Positions 1 to 11,109 of a stretch of 64,000 nucleotides of DNA are shown piece after piece. Position numbers and translations under genes: made by a program. The notes under the pieces are model-generated. The model saw nothing but the letters and a program-made list of their open reading frames with translations, ran no database searches and was not told the DNA's origin. This DNA is from Epiperipatus broadwayi (taxonomy: Eukaryota; Onychophora; Udeonychophora; Euonychophora; Peripatidae). The DNA lies in assembly GCA_028023455.1 (NCBI GenBank), contig JAQFVV010013304.1, positions 99,581-163,580 on the forward strand, given 5' to 3'. Position 1 is the first letter of the stretch. The number at the start of each line of letters is the position of its first letter.

Positions 1-179
1 ATGTTGGAAAATAAATACATATAAACATTAAAATCAAAGCTGTTGATTTCAAATTTATACAAATATGACCTATTAATGCAAGTATCGACATTTGCTTATT
101 TCAAAAATTTAATACCAGCCAAGGGAAGATTAACATATAGTCTGAAATTAAAGATCAAATGCTCTTTTTTGTAGTCATG

Positions 180-272
180 CGTTGGTGGCCGAGTGGACAG
201 CACAGCCGCCTTACAAGCAGTTGTCTCGGGTTCGCTTCTCGGCCGATGCTTTGACACATGAAAAAAAAAAAC
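180..272 (+). repeat. tRNA-derived SINE, copy 1
   Basis: This is the best-preserved of five related copies. It has an A-box-like tggccgagtgg near its start and a B-box-like ggttcgcttctc near position 230, the two internal pol III promoter elements of a tRNA. The long spacing with an extra arm and the GGCCGAG start resemble a Leu/Ser-type tRNA. It ends in ccgatgcttTGACAcatg followed by an A-run, the usual tail of a retroposed SINE. The family assignment rests on the other copies at 10.6, 20.8, 22.3 and 26.5 kb. It is not a functional tRNA gene, because the acceptor stem does not close. Confidence 0.72.
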
Positions 273-574
273 CCTTTTTGTATATTATTGAATAATTGTG
301 TTATAATAGAATGTGAGATAAAGGAATGATTATAAATATTTAGAATATTTGATTGAATTTATACATAGTATTAAATTAGATTAATTCTTAACATGTATTT
401 CCTTAGAGTGCATTAATAGCTGCTTCAGAAAATAATATAAATCTGGTATGTAGCGTTTCCATCTTATGAAAAAGAGATATGAAGAAAGTATGCTGATAAT
501 TTTGCCCTCTGAATTTATGTTGAATTGTTAATACAATCATTAATCATTGCATATACTACCTTTGACACGTTTAT

Positions 575-595
575 TACACACACACACACACACAC
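575..595 (+). repeat. (CA)n microsatellite
   Basis: Short perfect CA run with no coding content around it. Confidence 0.9.
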
Positions 596-726
596 GAATA
601 TACAGTGGGTTAGTTATATAAATAAATAAATACAAAGGTCAATAAATGAATAGATGAATATATATATATATAGCTAGAGAAAATACGAAGGTAGATAGAT
701 AAATAGATAGGTAGACAAATTTAGAT

Positions 727-944
<218 letters not shown>

Positions 945-1038
945 GTAATTATTTAAATATATAGGTAAATAAATGGATAAAACATTTACAAACAGTAATA
1001 TTGAAATACGAGTATAATGTATATTCTTAACTTGGATG

Positions 1039-1117
1039 AAATTAAAGGGGATTTGAACCCAGACCTTGTGGATAACGGTAGGGAGCTTGAAAGTCTGGAT
1101 TTCAATCCCCTCTAATT
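1039..1117. repeat. Imperfect inverted repeat with two B-box-like arms
   Basis: The arm at about 1039-1064 and the arm at about 1093-1117 are reverse-complementary with a few mismatches around a ~28-nt loop. On the minus strand one arm contains GGTTCAAATCC, a good pol III B box. The right half (agcttgaaagtctgg and onward) resembles the 3' end of the ~200-bp repeat at 4.5 and 26.3 kb, so this may be a SINE or retrozyme end fragment. Confidence 0.45.
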
Positions 1118-1120
1118 ATA

Positions 1121-2190
1121 GACTATAAGTAAATTAATTGATAAAGAATACAAACCTGATTTAGAAAGAACTGAAAAAAAAAAAAATTATATTTATAAGT
1201 TAAAATGAAGATTTTCACATGTATAGTTTAATGTAATAAAAGTATATAAGGTAACGTCAGTATATATATATTTTTGCTACAATAAATTATACATGAATGA
1301 ACAGGATAATATTTCATTTATGTATAATTAAATAAAAATACTTATAATAAATTAATAACTAGAAAAAACGTTAAGTATTAATGTCAGAAACGGCTTCAAT
1401 TAAATTTAGAATAATTCTCAAATTCTAAATACTTATAATTAATCGACTTATTTTCTATTGATGTAATATTTTTGCACAATTGATCAGCAATCCAAAATGT
1501 GATTCCAGTTTTGTAAAATTTATTACTTTCCAAAACAATCAATTTTCTATTATATGCAGCGGAATTTTTAAAACGTGCATAATTTAAGTCTACAGAAAGA
1601 ATATAACAAAAAAGGTCATGTAAAAAGATTTGTTTAACGTTATTCAGTGAATGTGAATAAACCTCAAAGCATTATGTCCTTGAACATAAGGTATGATGAA
1701 TACATTTTTGATTAAAAATAATATAATTTCCTTTTAATATAGAGGCAGAATAGTATAATCAACAATATTATTTCTAATAAAATATTTAATAAATTACTAC
1801 CCTTTTAGACAAAATATGTCAAAGTAGACTAAATATCAGTCATAGCTGGAAGTCAAACATAAAATATCACACAAACAAATACTATGTTCAATTGTTATTA
1901 TTTATTCATAGAAGTGCATTTATTCGTGTTGCATCATTGCAAACACAGAAATTGGAAGATACAATTCCTTTGATTTTGTTTATTTTCAAAATTTTTTTCT
2001 GTGTATTTCTAAACCAGTACTAGTGGATGGGTATTATATGGTGAAGATCATTTGAGACAAATGATGCACAAATACAAATAAGAACATAACGTGTTTATGT
2101 TTTTTCACATTATCAAATAATATATTTTCAGGGAAAGCCTCAGGAGTTGCTAATACCTTTTTCAAAATTTTCAACTATATCAAAATATCA
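1121..2190. other. AT-rich intergenic DNA, no gene seen
   Basis: Only short reading frames with strongly AT-biased composition. I recognise no family motif. Confidence 0.6.
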
Positions 2191-2400
2191 GATAAACAAT
2201 CATATTCTTAATGATCATAATTATCATTTCACTATTTTCATCTTTGTCCAATTATTACAAGAGATAGGCATCTCCATGTTCAATCCACTTTACCCAATTT
2301 TTATATTTTCTGTTACAACTCACACCGGCAACCTTCTTTACTTTACCCATCCATCTTACATGTTTCTGTTTCTAGATCTTTAAATATCTCCTGGGATTCC
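2190..2400 (-). pseudogene. RTE-type LINE 3'-end fragment, very decayed
   Basis: Read on the minus strand, this aligns by eye with the 3' end of the RTE at 4725-6566. Shared blocks are the cccatccatcttacatg segment (WMDE region of the C-terminus) and the ttcaatccactt segment just before the stop. No reading frame survives. It extends the RTE family to at least five copies in this window. Confidence 0.5.
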
Positions 2401-2756
2401 CTAAAAAGAGTCAAATAATTTAATCATAAAGTTGTGCCTATTTTTATTGAGAAAAAATAAACCTTAATTATAAGGCATAAAAATGTATGCTATTTATCGA
2501 AAAATAAAATTAAAAAAATTCTCGACTAAAAATATTTGATTAGTTAGTTATGCAGTCAAGTAACATTTGGAAAAATTTTCAGTTGTTGGTGTTCGCCACA
2601 GGATGGTGTTGATGCTAATCAAAAACATATACCTATAAGATTCCGGGGCGGACCTGAATGATCGATTTGATCTAAAAAGATCTGATTTCTTAGATTTGTA
2701 ATAAAATATTCTACTAACCAATACTATTATATGATGTTAGTTTTTTTTCATTTTTG

Positions 2757-3240
2757 TAAATGTTTATTAATCTTATCCTGTTTTTTGAGTTTTTTTTTTT
2801 TGTGTGTGTGTGTGTGTGTGTGTGTCTTTTTAAAGTTACGGTGTTTTTCTACTTTTTTGGGGGAGACTTTACTTGTGTCTTTTTAAAGTTACATTTTTTT
2901 TTTTTGTCAAGAGTAAATCAATACTTTTATTCAAAAGGAAGACATAATTAGTAAATGTTTATTAATCTTATCTTGTTTTTGAATTTGTGTGTGTGTTTTT
3001 AAAATTACGTTACCTTTTTTTTTGCAAGAGTAAATCAATCGTTTGATTCAAAAGCAAGACGTAATAAGTCAATGTTTATTAATCTTAGATTGTTTTTTAG
3101 TTTGCATGTGTGTCTATAAAGTTACGGGGCTTTTTCTCTCTTTTTTTTTTTTGGACTTTACGTGTGTCTTTTTTTAAAGTTAGGGTATTTTTGGCCAAGA
3201 GTAAAAATCAATTATTTTTATTAAAAAAGCAATATGTAAT
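2757..3240. repeat. T-rich degenerate tandem repeat A
   Basis: Three diverged units start at aatgtttattaatctta near 2758, 2954 and 3071. Each has a GT-rich stretch, a taaagttacg block, a poly-T run and a caagagtaaatcaat block. Spacing varies (roughly 120-200 bp) because of T and GT run length. Confidence 0.7.
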
Positions 3241-3329
3241 TCTAAATCTATCAAAATTAACGTCATTTATATACTACAATTTAGAATTGATACCCGACTA
3301 CTATTATTAAGGACCGTCATTAAAAGACT

Positions 3330-3830
3330 CGATTGAAAAATGATACCCGACTAATTTCCATTTTCTTTTTTTTCTTTTTTTTTTTTTTTTTTTTTTGGGG
3401 GGGGGACAGTAACGAATCAGAAAGTGGGTTGTTTTTGTTAACTCTGTCTATATAAAAAGGCTACTGTTATTGAAATACTACATTTAAAAATGATAGCCAA
3501 CTAATTTGCATTTCTTTTAACAGTAATTAATCAGAAAGTGGGTTTCTTTTTTATTTATTTTTTGGTAAATCTTGTATATATAAGAAAAAAACACCATAAT
3601 TCAAATACTCCATTGAAAAAAAAAAAAAAAACCCGTTGAATTTGCTTTCTTTTTTCTTTTTTTTAAGACAGTAATTAAGCAGGAAGTGGGTTGTTTTTGT
3701 AAGTGTGTAGATATAAAAACTAATCTTATTTTGAAATAATAAATGTAACAAATAATAATACTAATAATACCCGACTAATTTTCTTTTTTGGACAAGTAAT
3801 TCCTAATAATTAGACACCAGGTTGTTTTTG
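3330..3830. repeat. T-rich degenerate tandem repeat B
   Basis: Four diverged units carry a tgatacccgactaattt block, a T-run, an acagtaattaatcag block and a gtgggttgtttttg block followed by tatataaaa. Spacing is about 120-170 bp. A long poly-T run followed by poly-G lies at about 3368-3406. It abuts tandem repeat A but differs in sequence. Confidence 0.7.
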
Positions 3831-4490
3831 TTTGTGCGTATATATACTGTATAGCAAAAGTAATTGGTCATGGACAAATTCTCACAAAAACGGTACTTTT
3901 CGCGTGATCCTTTAAATTTTTTCCTTTTCCCACCCTTAAAAGCAATTTTTGAGGGCTGCCCATTTGTAATGGAATCTTCAGGACATTTTTACTAAACTTA
4001 CAACAGTAAAGTAAGTTACAACACGTTAAAAAAAATAGATGTCTTATCAAATTTTAAAAAACTACGACTGCTTCAAATACACACACTCTCACACGAAACT
4101 ACAGAGAAAATAGATATTCTACTATTACAAGAAAATGATGAACAAAACGAACCGCTACAGCAGCCAATCAAGGCATTTCTTTCTCTTTGCTTCTAGCATA
4201 GAAAAAAAGCCATAACCGGCAGCGTTATAATGTAGAAAATTTCCTCTTTTGTTGGGTGAAGGCTGGTGAAATGGTATATCTCTAGGAATTTACCTAGAAA
4301 TAGCAACATCTCGAGGTGAACACCAAGGATGAGAAAAGGACTAAATTTTCAATACAATCACTCAAAGGTACTTCATCATATAAATCACTTCAAGAGTATA
4401 TAATTTTAAAAAAGAACTTTTTAAAAAAAAAATACTTACTACTTGATTGAATACAAGTATATTTTTTTATATACTTGGAGTTTTAGATGT

Positions 4491-4700
4491 AACTTATAAA
4501 GGGCTTGAACACATACTTTCAAGCTTCTCCCAGCTATTCACTCTATCTCATATAACCATACACATGAACACAGACATGTGAAAAAATAAATAATTTCCAA
4601 TATATGTGTTTCGTGCTCAACCAGCACTCAACAGATGGAGAGCAAATACCTGAGATGAGATTGAAAGTCTGACTCCGAGTCCCTTATGTTACATAAAATA
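4491..4700 (-). repeat. ~200-bp hammerhead-bearing repeat, copy a
   Basis: Homologous to copies at 6945-7115 (+) and 26185-26370 (+). On the minus strand the shared order is the hammerhead-like core, then aattatttatt, a tgtgttcatgtg block, agatagagtg and a 3' part with agcttgaaag followed by gttcaagccc. The core here has a clean helix II (GTGCT paired with AGCAC, five-base loop) followed by GAAAC. The first core segment reads CTGTTGA instead of CTGANGA, so this copy is probably inactive. Confidence 0.65.
4585..4645 (-). ncRNA. Hammerhead-like ribozyme fold, family 2 copy a (mutated core)
   Basis: On the minus strand, CTGTTGA (plus 4628-4634) is followed by a perfect 5-bp helix II and GAAAC (plus 4608-4612), then acat, a short spacer and TTGG, which can pair with the ccat before the core. 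The A-to-T change in the invariant CTGA should abolish cleavage. The fold is judged by homology to copies b and c. Confidence 0.5.
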
Positions 4701-4724
4701 CATAATAACTGAAACACAGGCTTA

Positions 4725-6562
4725 TTATATCATCATCATCAACCATTATCAATCCACTGCAGGATGAAGGTCTCTCCAAGTTTAATCCATCTTCTCCAAT
4801 CTTTAGCTTCTTTTTTCCACAACACCCCTGCACATTTTCTTATTTCATCCATCCATCTCACATGCGGTCTCTTTCTGGGTCTTTTACAATCTCTGGAATC
4901 CAGTTTAAAATTTTAATTGTCCATCTATTATCATTTCTTCTAGCAATATGTCCAACCCAACTCCATTTCAATCTTTTAATTTTTTCAATAAGGTCAGTAA
5001 CACCTGTTTGTTGTCTTACCCATACATTGCGTTTTCGATCTCTTCTTGTTACTCCCAACATACATCTCTCCATACTCCTTTGAGTGGTCTGAAGTATCTG
5101 TATTGCTCTTTTATTAAGTGTCCAAGTCTCAGATCCATAAGTAAGAACTGGTAAAACACATTTGTTAAAAACCATTCTTTTCAAACACATAGACATATTT
5201 CCTTTTAGTATCAAGTTATTTCTACCAAAAGCACTCCAACCAAGTTTAATTCTATGATTAATTTCCTCCATTATGTTTCCATCTGTATTAATAATCTGAC
5301 CTAGGTATTTGTAACTGTTAACTTCTTCTAATTCTTCATAATCAATCTTTATTTTCATATTTTGAGCAAATCGATTAAACATTACTTTAGTCTTTTTAAC
5401 ATTTATCTTTAGTCCTACTTTTCTACTTTCATCTGCTAACTCATGCAACATTCCCTGCAGCTCTGAAGCATTATTTGCAAAAACAACTACATCATCTGCA
5501 AAATCTAAATGACTTAAATACTCTCCATTTACTTTCATTCCTTTAGTTTCCCATTTTAATCCACAAAATACTTCTTGCAGCACTGCTGTAAAAGGTTTTG
5601 GAGATATGGAGTCACATTGCCTTACACCTTTCTCAATGTTGATTTTTCCAGTATCATTATGTAATCTAATTGTTGCTGTTGCATTTTTATAAATATTCTT
5701 TAAAACATGACAATATCCTGGATCTATACCTTGATGATCCAATGCTTTAATCACTGAAGAAATGTGTATAAAATCGAATGCCTTTTCATAATCTACAAAT
5801 CCAAAACATAATGACAACTCATATTCATTTGTCCTTTCTATGACTTCTCTCAATACCTGGATATGATCTATTGTATTAAAACCACTTTTAAATCAAGCTT
5901 GTTCTCTTGGTTGGTGGAAATCAAAGTTCTCTGTAGACGAGTTGTAATTATCTTGGTAAAAATTTTATATAACACTGACAAAAGGCTGATAGGTCTGTAA
6001 TTTCTAATATCTTCTTTATCACCTTTTTTTAAATATTAATATTATTACTGCATTCTTCCAATCTTCCGGTACATCTTTATCATTTAGACATTTGGTATAT
6101 AACTTTGCTAAAATTGTTTCTATTTCTTCACCTCCTTCTTTTAATATATCAATTATAATTCCATCATTTTCTGGAACCTTTCCTTTCTTCATACACTTAA
6201 TTGCATGTCTCACTTCTTCATTTAAAATTCTGGGCAATTCGGAAGATGTAATAGATATAGGAGATACTTGTTCATTATTACTATATAATTCTTGATAAAA
6301 ATCTTTTCATGATGTCATCTCTCTTTTTAGTAATAATTCCATTTTTTTTCTTATTGCAGATATAAATTTCCTACCAATACCAAAATATTGTTTAACATTC
6401 TTGAGACTTTTATTTTCTTCTACAGCTTTCCTTGCTATTTCACAGTTATACTTTCTTATATCATTTTCAACTCTTTTCCGTACCATTTTACAAAATTCTA
6501 GATATTCAATTCTTTTTAATACATCCTTTTTGTATATCTTCATATTCCTTCTTTTCTTCATA

Positions 6563-6566
<4 letters not shown>
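4725..6566 (-). pseudogene. RTE-clade non-LTR retrotransposon, 5'-truncated reverse transcriptase
   Basis: Minus strand, 3' part of an RTE element. The 5' break lies near 6566 beside a (CT)n/(TA)n tract, so the endonuclease is missing. The fragment at 6307-6566 is the linker before the RT. The piece at 6019-6237 has the N-terminal RT region (KCMKKGKVP..DGI), and a frameshift follows. The 331-codon open stretch 5853-4858 carries the RT palm: FVDYEKAFD, GVRQCDSISP (degenerate QGxxxSP), and LDFADDVVVFA with the catalytic FADD, then the C-terminal GHIARR region. Another frameshift near 4860 shifts the WMDEIRK tail into a different frame, ending at about 4750. The 3' end has the short (ATG)n-type repeat tail usual for RTE. 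Not functional. Confidence 0.88.

Positions 6567-6612
<46 letters not shown>
6567..6612 (+). repeat. (CT)n-(TA)n microsatellite
   Basis: A CT run of about 26 bp is followed by a TA run, exactly at the 5' break of the RTE copy. Confidence 0.9.
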
Positions 6613-6613
<1 letters not shown>

Positions 6614-6700
6614 GGGTATATGAGCACAGACTTTCACATGACCCACCACTCTATCTAATAACACTGATACACTTAAACACACAAACAGACACACAAACAT
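6605..6700 (-). repeat. ~200-bp repeat, partial inverted copy
   Basis: Reverse-complementary to about 7040-7115: the blocks gggtatatgagcacagac and actctatctaataa match the opposite strand of the later copy. It holds only the part downstream of the hammerhead core, so it forms an inverted pair with copy b about 350 bp away. Confidence 0.65.
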
Positions 6701-6944
6701 ATATATATATATGTATAAACAAATATTATAGACAACTAACTATATTTGAATTAATAAATAATAAATTTATTTACATCAAATCGATTTTCGTTCAAAATGA
6801 ACCTTCTATAATATTTGTTTATATTTTTATATTAACAATAAAAATTTATTATAATAAGATATATTAACGTATTTTATAAAGGCAACATAATGGATTTTAA
6901 TTCCATCATAAATATATATATATGTGTGTGTGCGCGCGCGTGTG

Positions 6945-7115
6945 TGTGTGTAGAAATGATAATCTGGACCAACTGATGATTGCTGGTTTAGCATGAAATA
7001 CTTATATAGGTGATTATTTATCTTTTCAACATATATGTGTTTAAGTGTATCAGTATTATTAGATAGAGTGGAGAGTGGTGGGTCGTGTCAAAGTCTGTGC
7101 TCATATACCCTATAT
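6945..7115 (+). repeat. ~200-bp hammerhead-bearing repeat, copy b
   Basis: Order: helix-I arm, hammerhead-like core, aggtgattatttatc, gtgtttaagtgtatcag, agatagagtgg and gtctgtgctcatatacc. Same order as copies a (4.6 kb, minus) and c (26.2 kb, plus). It ends in TA-rich DNA. No protein-coding content. Confidence 0.68.
6959..7017 (+). ncRNA. Hammerhead-like ribozyme fold, family 2 copy b
   Basis: CTGATGA (6973-6979) and GAAA (6995-6998) flank a hairpin of TGCT/AGCA with loop ggttt (one T-T mismatch at its base). Helix I is bipartite: CC (6969-6970) with GG (7009-7010), an internal loop, and ATAATC (6959-6964) with GATTAT (7012-7017). An internal loop in helix I is typical of natural type-I hammerheads, where it makes the tertiary contact. 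Helix III is minimal and degenerate here. Confidence 0.58.
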
Positions 7116-7799
7116 ATTATAAAATACATAAGTAAATAATTACTAATTGTTTTCAAACTAAATTTACATTATTTTATTTTACTTAAAATTAGATACAATT
7201 TTTTTTTTGGAAGAATTTAAAAACTTTGGCTATTTTTTACGAGCATGACCGTATTTTGTGTTATTAAAAGAAGAAACTGAGTATGTGTAAAAAAATAATA
7301 AAGAATATATTTAATCCTTAATCGAAAAATTAAATTGTTATATTTAGTAATCACTTTTGTTTTTAGTGAAAGATATTGTCATTAAGGTTTTTTTTTTTTT
7401 TTGAGATATGATATTTACAAGAATGTTTTGTATTATATATTCAATAAATGCCTGAACGACATTATTAAATTTTTTTATTAGTCATTCATTAAATTAGAGA
7501 TTATTTACTTAATGAATAATATTTTTCTATTGTAATTTTTACTAGTCATTCTATATTTAACTTAAAAGATCTCTGATTTATATTCATCAAGTGAACATTA
7601 GACCTCATTTAAATACTTTTGCGACTTTAATAATCATATTATTAACACAGACAGTGAAATAATGAGTGAAATTAATGTACCTTTCAATAGAATTAGTAGT
7701 AAAAGAAAATATGCCTATATGTATGAAAATATTTTTTTAATATATGCATCTTTATACATCTCGATAGGACTTACTTATGTATCTGTAGCATGAAAAGTC

Positions 7800-8190
7800 A
7801 GCAGAAAAGTAATACAAAGATTCCAAACCACTTATAAAATTATGAGTAAATTTATGATGAAAATAACAAAAAAGTAAAGCAAAATATTTGTGCAAGAGAA
7901 CAACCAGATACCGTTGACATAAGTAAGAGAATTAAGAAACTGAAGTGGTGTTGGGATGGACATATTTGTATAAGAAATAATAGTAGACATACAGTTTAAG
8001 CCTTAGACTGAATTCCAAGAGATTATCAAAGACCTTGAAATAGACTACATGTGAAATAGATGAATGAAATAACTAAATTTGGTAACTTAATATGGAGAAG
8101 AAAAATATGGATAATAAAAACAGAATTAACGTTTTAGTGACTTTTATCCTGCAATGAATGATAATGATTGAAAATGATGAAGGTGTAAAA
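7800..8190 (+). pseudogene. RTE-type LINE 3'-end fragment
   Basis: Plus strand, very decayed. It matches the C-terminal region of the RTE at 4725-6566: a segment translating near IKKLKWCWDGHI, a diverged WMDEIRK region, then the tail cctgcaatgaatgataatgattgaaaatgatg, equivalent to the RTE 3' terminus. No open frame longer than a few dozen codons. Confidence 0.68.
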
Positions 8191-8301
8191 TACAAAAATG
8201 ATAATTGTTGTTTCTAAAAAAAATAGAAGTTATCTTTCGAGATTAGTCAGAGTTAAACAGTTAAATAACATTTTTATATAAAAATTATACATGTAATAAT
8301 G

Positions 8302-8304
8302 CTC

Positions 8305-8346
<42 letters not shown>

Positions 8347-8392
8347 GTAATAATAATCATAATAACAATAATAATAATAATAATAATAAATA
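8302..8392 (+). repeat. (TAA)n microsatellite
   Basis: About 90 bp of taa with a few tag/tca/aca interruptions. Confidence 0.92.
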
Positions 8393-8399
8393 TATATAA

Positions 8400-10587
8400 T
8401 TTTCAATAAAAAATAAAGTATATATATATATATCGTGTAGATATATTAGTATTCTTGATGAAGTGTATTCTTCCATCAATTATTTGCTTGCCGAAATGCG
8501 GTCGACTACCATAATCATATCCAAAGATTTATGAATTCAATGTTTTATTCATTGAAATTCCTGAATTTTTCGATATGACAAGATGATTCTTATCTCTCTA
8601 AATCAGAATTTAAATGAATTTCAGTTGAAAAAGTTTAAGAAATGAACTAAAAATACCTCTGTCACAGGAAAAAAATGTGAATCATATTTTCAGAAACAAC
8701 TGTGTTTAATTAAAACTAAAGTGAAAATTTAAAAAATGAAATAATAATAACGTGGTTTTTATCAAGAAAGCACCTACCCTTAATTTATGATCTGTTTTTT
8801 ATAATAAGGTGAGTGTAAATGTTATTTGTCAGAAACATCGTTATTATTTCATTATTTACTTATTTTATTTTTTATTAAACGCGATTGGAAAACATGATTT
8901 ATGATATATACCTCCTAAAATTCAATGATGATCTCATTTGGAAACCCATCCATCTACAAAAATAATAGAAGATATATTTTTATAACACATGCTAGAAATT
9001 AAATCCGTTTATGCGTGTTTCCCAATTACAGTTTTCTTCAAAAAATATTACAGATGAGTTTTTGATACATTGAGCAAATTATGTGTGCACAACGAAAACA
9101 CTTTCATAGACGTCAGTGATTATTACTCTTTCTTCAGCAATATTACATCAAAACTTTCCAAAAATTCAGTAAGCAAAATATTGACTTCAAGCTTCAAGAT
9201 CGGTGACAAAAAAAAAAACAATAAGAGCTGTATTATCTTTACTAATACTCATATAGATTTGAGATGGAAAGCAATATTTCAAAATAAAAAATCTTATTCT
9301 GATCAACATTTCCAAAATACTGAAATGAACAATTTGTAGAGACTTTAAACGCATACCAAAAAAATTAAGTGTAACCACATGAAATTTGTGGTGAGGGGGA
9401 TCTTTTATAACTTATATGAAAGATAAGATCACTACCACACAATCATTATTAATAGAACTATCTTTAGATAAAAAAAAATCATTCATGTGACCAGATAAAT
9501 AATAAGATCAAGGAACAAAATATATTAAGACTTTAGATAATGTACCATATTAAATAATAATATTTGAATTCACATATAACTTAATATTGTATAAATTATA
9601 TAATGACATAAACATGTTTTTAAAATAAAAATATATACTTTACCTAGTCCTGTAATACCTTTACAATAATGTCGACCTATTTAATATAAGAAAAAAAATT
9701 ACAATTCAAGTTTTGGGTAGGAATTGGTGTTTAGACTAATAGTAAAATATGCATTTGATTTCTTTGCAAAAAGACTTTTCACTGCTCTATTTATTCAATA
9801 TTGTGAAGCCTACTAGAACCATTCTTATCTTTACACATAGAAGTATTTTTTTAAGAAACATTAATTTCAAAAAGTAGGTGTCAGTTTATATTTGGTTGAT
9901 TTCAATGCATTTTCATAACTTACTTGAAGTTTCTAGTTTGCTTCAAATTATACAACGAATAAATATAGCAAATAAGCTTTATATTTCAAGAGGATTTAAG
10001 CGCCAACATTAATCATAATATATGTCTGAACATCGTTTTCTACCCAAACGCCATAAAAATATTTTTAATTGTAAAAAAATGTGATTATATGTTGCGACAA
10101 TTAACGCTCATATATTAAATAAATATAATCTATAAATATGCTTATCTCCCAAACACTGGATATGTTCTGTTACTAATGCATTGTTTATAAATGGATACAA
10201 ATTGTTCAAATAAAAGTAATAGAATTAAAAACTCTACATGTTGATAGAGTTAATAATAGACAGAGAAAGAGTGATAAACAGAAACTAGTAAAAAACAGTT
10301 TATAATTAATATTCTTGACTTCATAAAATTATTTATTACTTTATATGTTTTTTTTTATTATATTATAAAATTATTTATTACTTTATATGTTTTTTTTTAT
10401 TATATTACAACTTTATAAAAATTAGTCATGGATATTCTTTAAATTTAATTAAAGATGTGTTCCAACCCTCAATAAAAAATATGAATAAAATAAATAATAG
10501 AATTCAATAAAATATTCAAAACTATTGGTCAGAAGCCTAATATATATATATATATATTTTCCTTTTTACATCTTTTTTTTTCAAAAC
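8400..10587. other. AT-rich intergenic DNA, no gene recognised
   Basis: An 89-codon open stretch at 9070-9339 has no motif I recognise and is not supported. A 42-bp direct tandem duplication lies at about 10323-10406 (ataaaattatttattac unit twice). Confidence 0.55.
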
Positions 10588-10681
10588 AGTGCAGCAGCCT
10601 TGCAAGCAAGTAGTTGGTTGCAGAGGTTGTTGCGGGTTCTCCCCCCCCCCCCGGCCGATGCTATGACATATGAAAAAAAAT
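10588..10681 (+). repeat. tRNA-derived SINE, copy 2
   Basis: Contains the family 3' half: gccttgcaagcaagtagttgg, a B-box relic in gcgggttctcc, a C-run, then ggccgatgctatgaca and an A-run. The 5' A-box part is missing or degraded. Confidence 0.68.
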
Positions 10682-11109
10682 ACTTATTTCAGTACATAGG
10701 TTATTAATATAATTTCAGAATGATTTATTCCTATTTAAGTGACACTAATATGCAAATTTTACTCTATTTTCTACCAATGATAAATATTGAATACATAAAA
10801 TTATCATTCTTTTTTTTTTTTTTGCAAACATTGATAAATGAAAGTTATTTCTGTTTAGTTACTAGACATGTTATTTTCATTTATCTTTCAAAAACCAAAT
10901 TTATTGTACATATAGACCATAGAAATACAGACCAAAAAGTAAAAAAAAACATGTAAATGATTATGAAATAGCATGCAAATAAAAAAAGGATATATTTGAG
11001 TTAATGTTTGCACAGGAAACTTTTGTGACTTGTTTGTTGTTCCAAAAATAGATCATAGAAACCCAATTTGTCTAAAGTTCATAGCAGGGAAGATTAAAAT
11101 GAGATGCTG

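Noticed and set aside
180-272. Functional tRNA gene
   Set aside because: A and B boxes are present, but the acceptor stem does not close and a SINE tail with an A-run follows.
4862-5154. Plus-strand frames over the RTE copy
   Set aside because: Antisense shadows of the minus-strand reverse transcriptase.
6307-6658. Arg-Glu or Ser-Leu repeat proteins at 6.55 kb
   Set aside because: The repetitive parts are translation of the (CT)n/(TA)n tract. Only the 6307-6566 part is meaningful, as RTE debris.
9070-9339. 89-codon open frame
   Set aside because: No recognisable motif, AT-biased residues and no supporting context.
10525-10707. Small coding gene at 10.5 kb
   Set aside because: The frame is made of a TA run, a C-run and SINE sequence.
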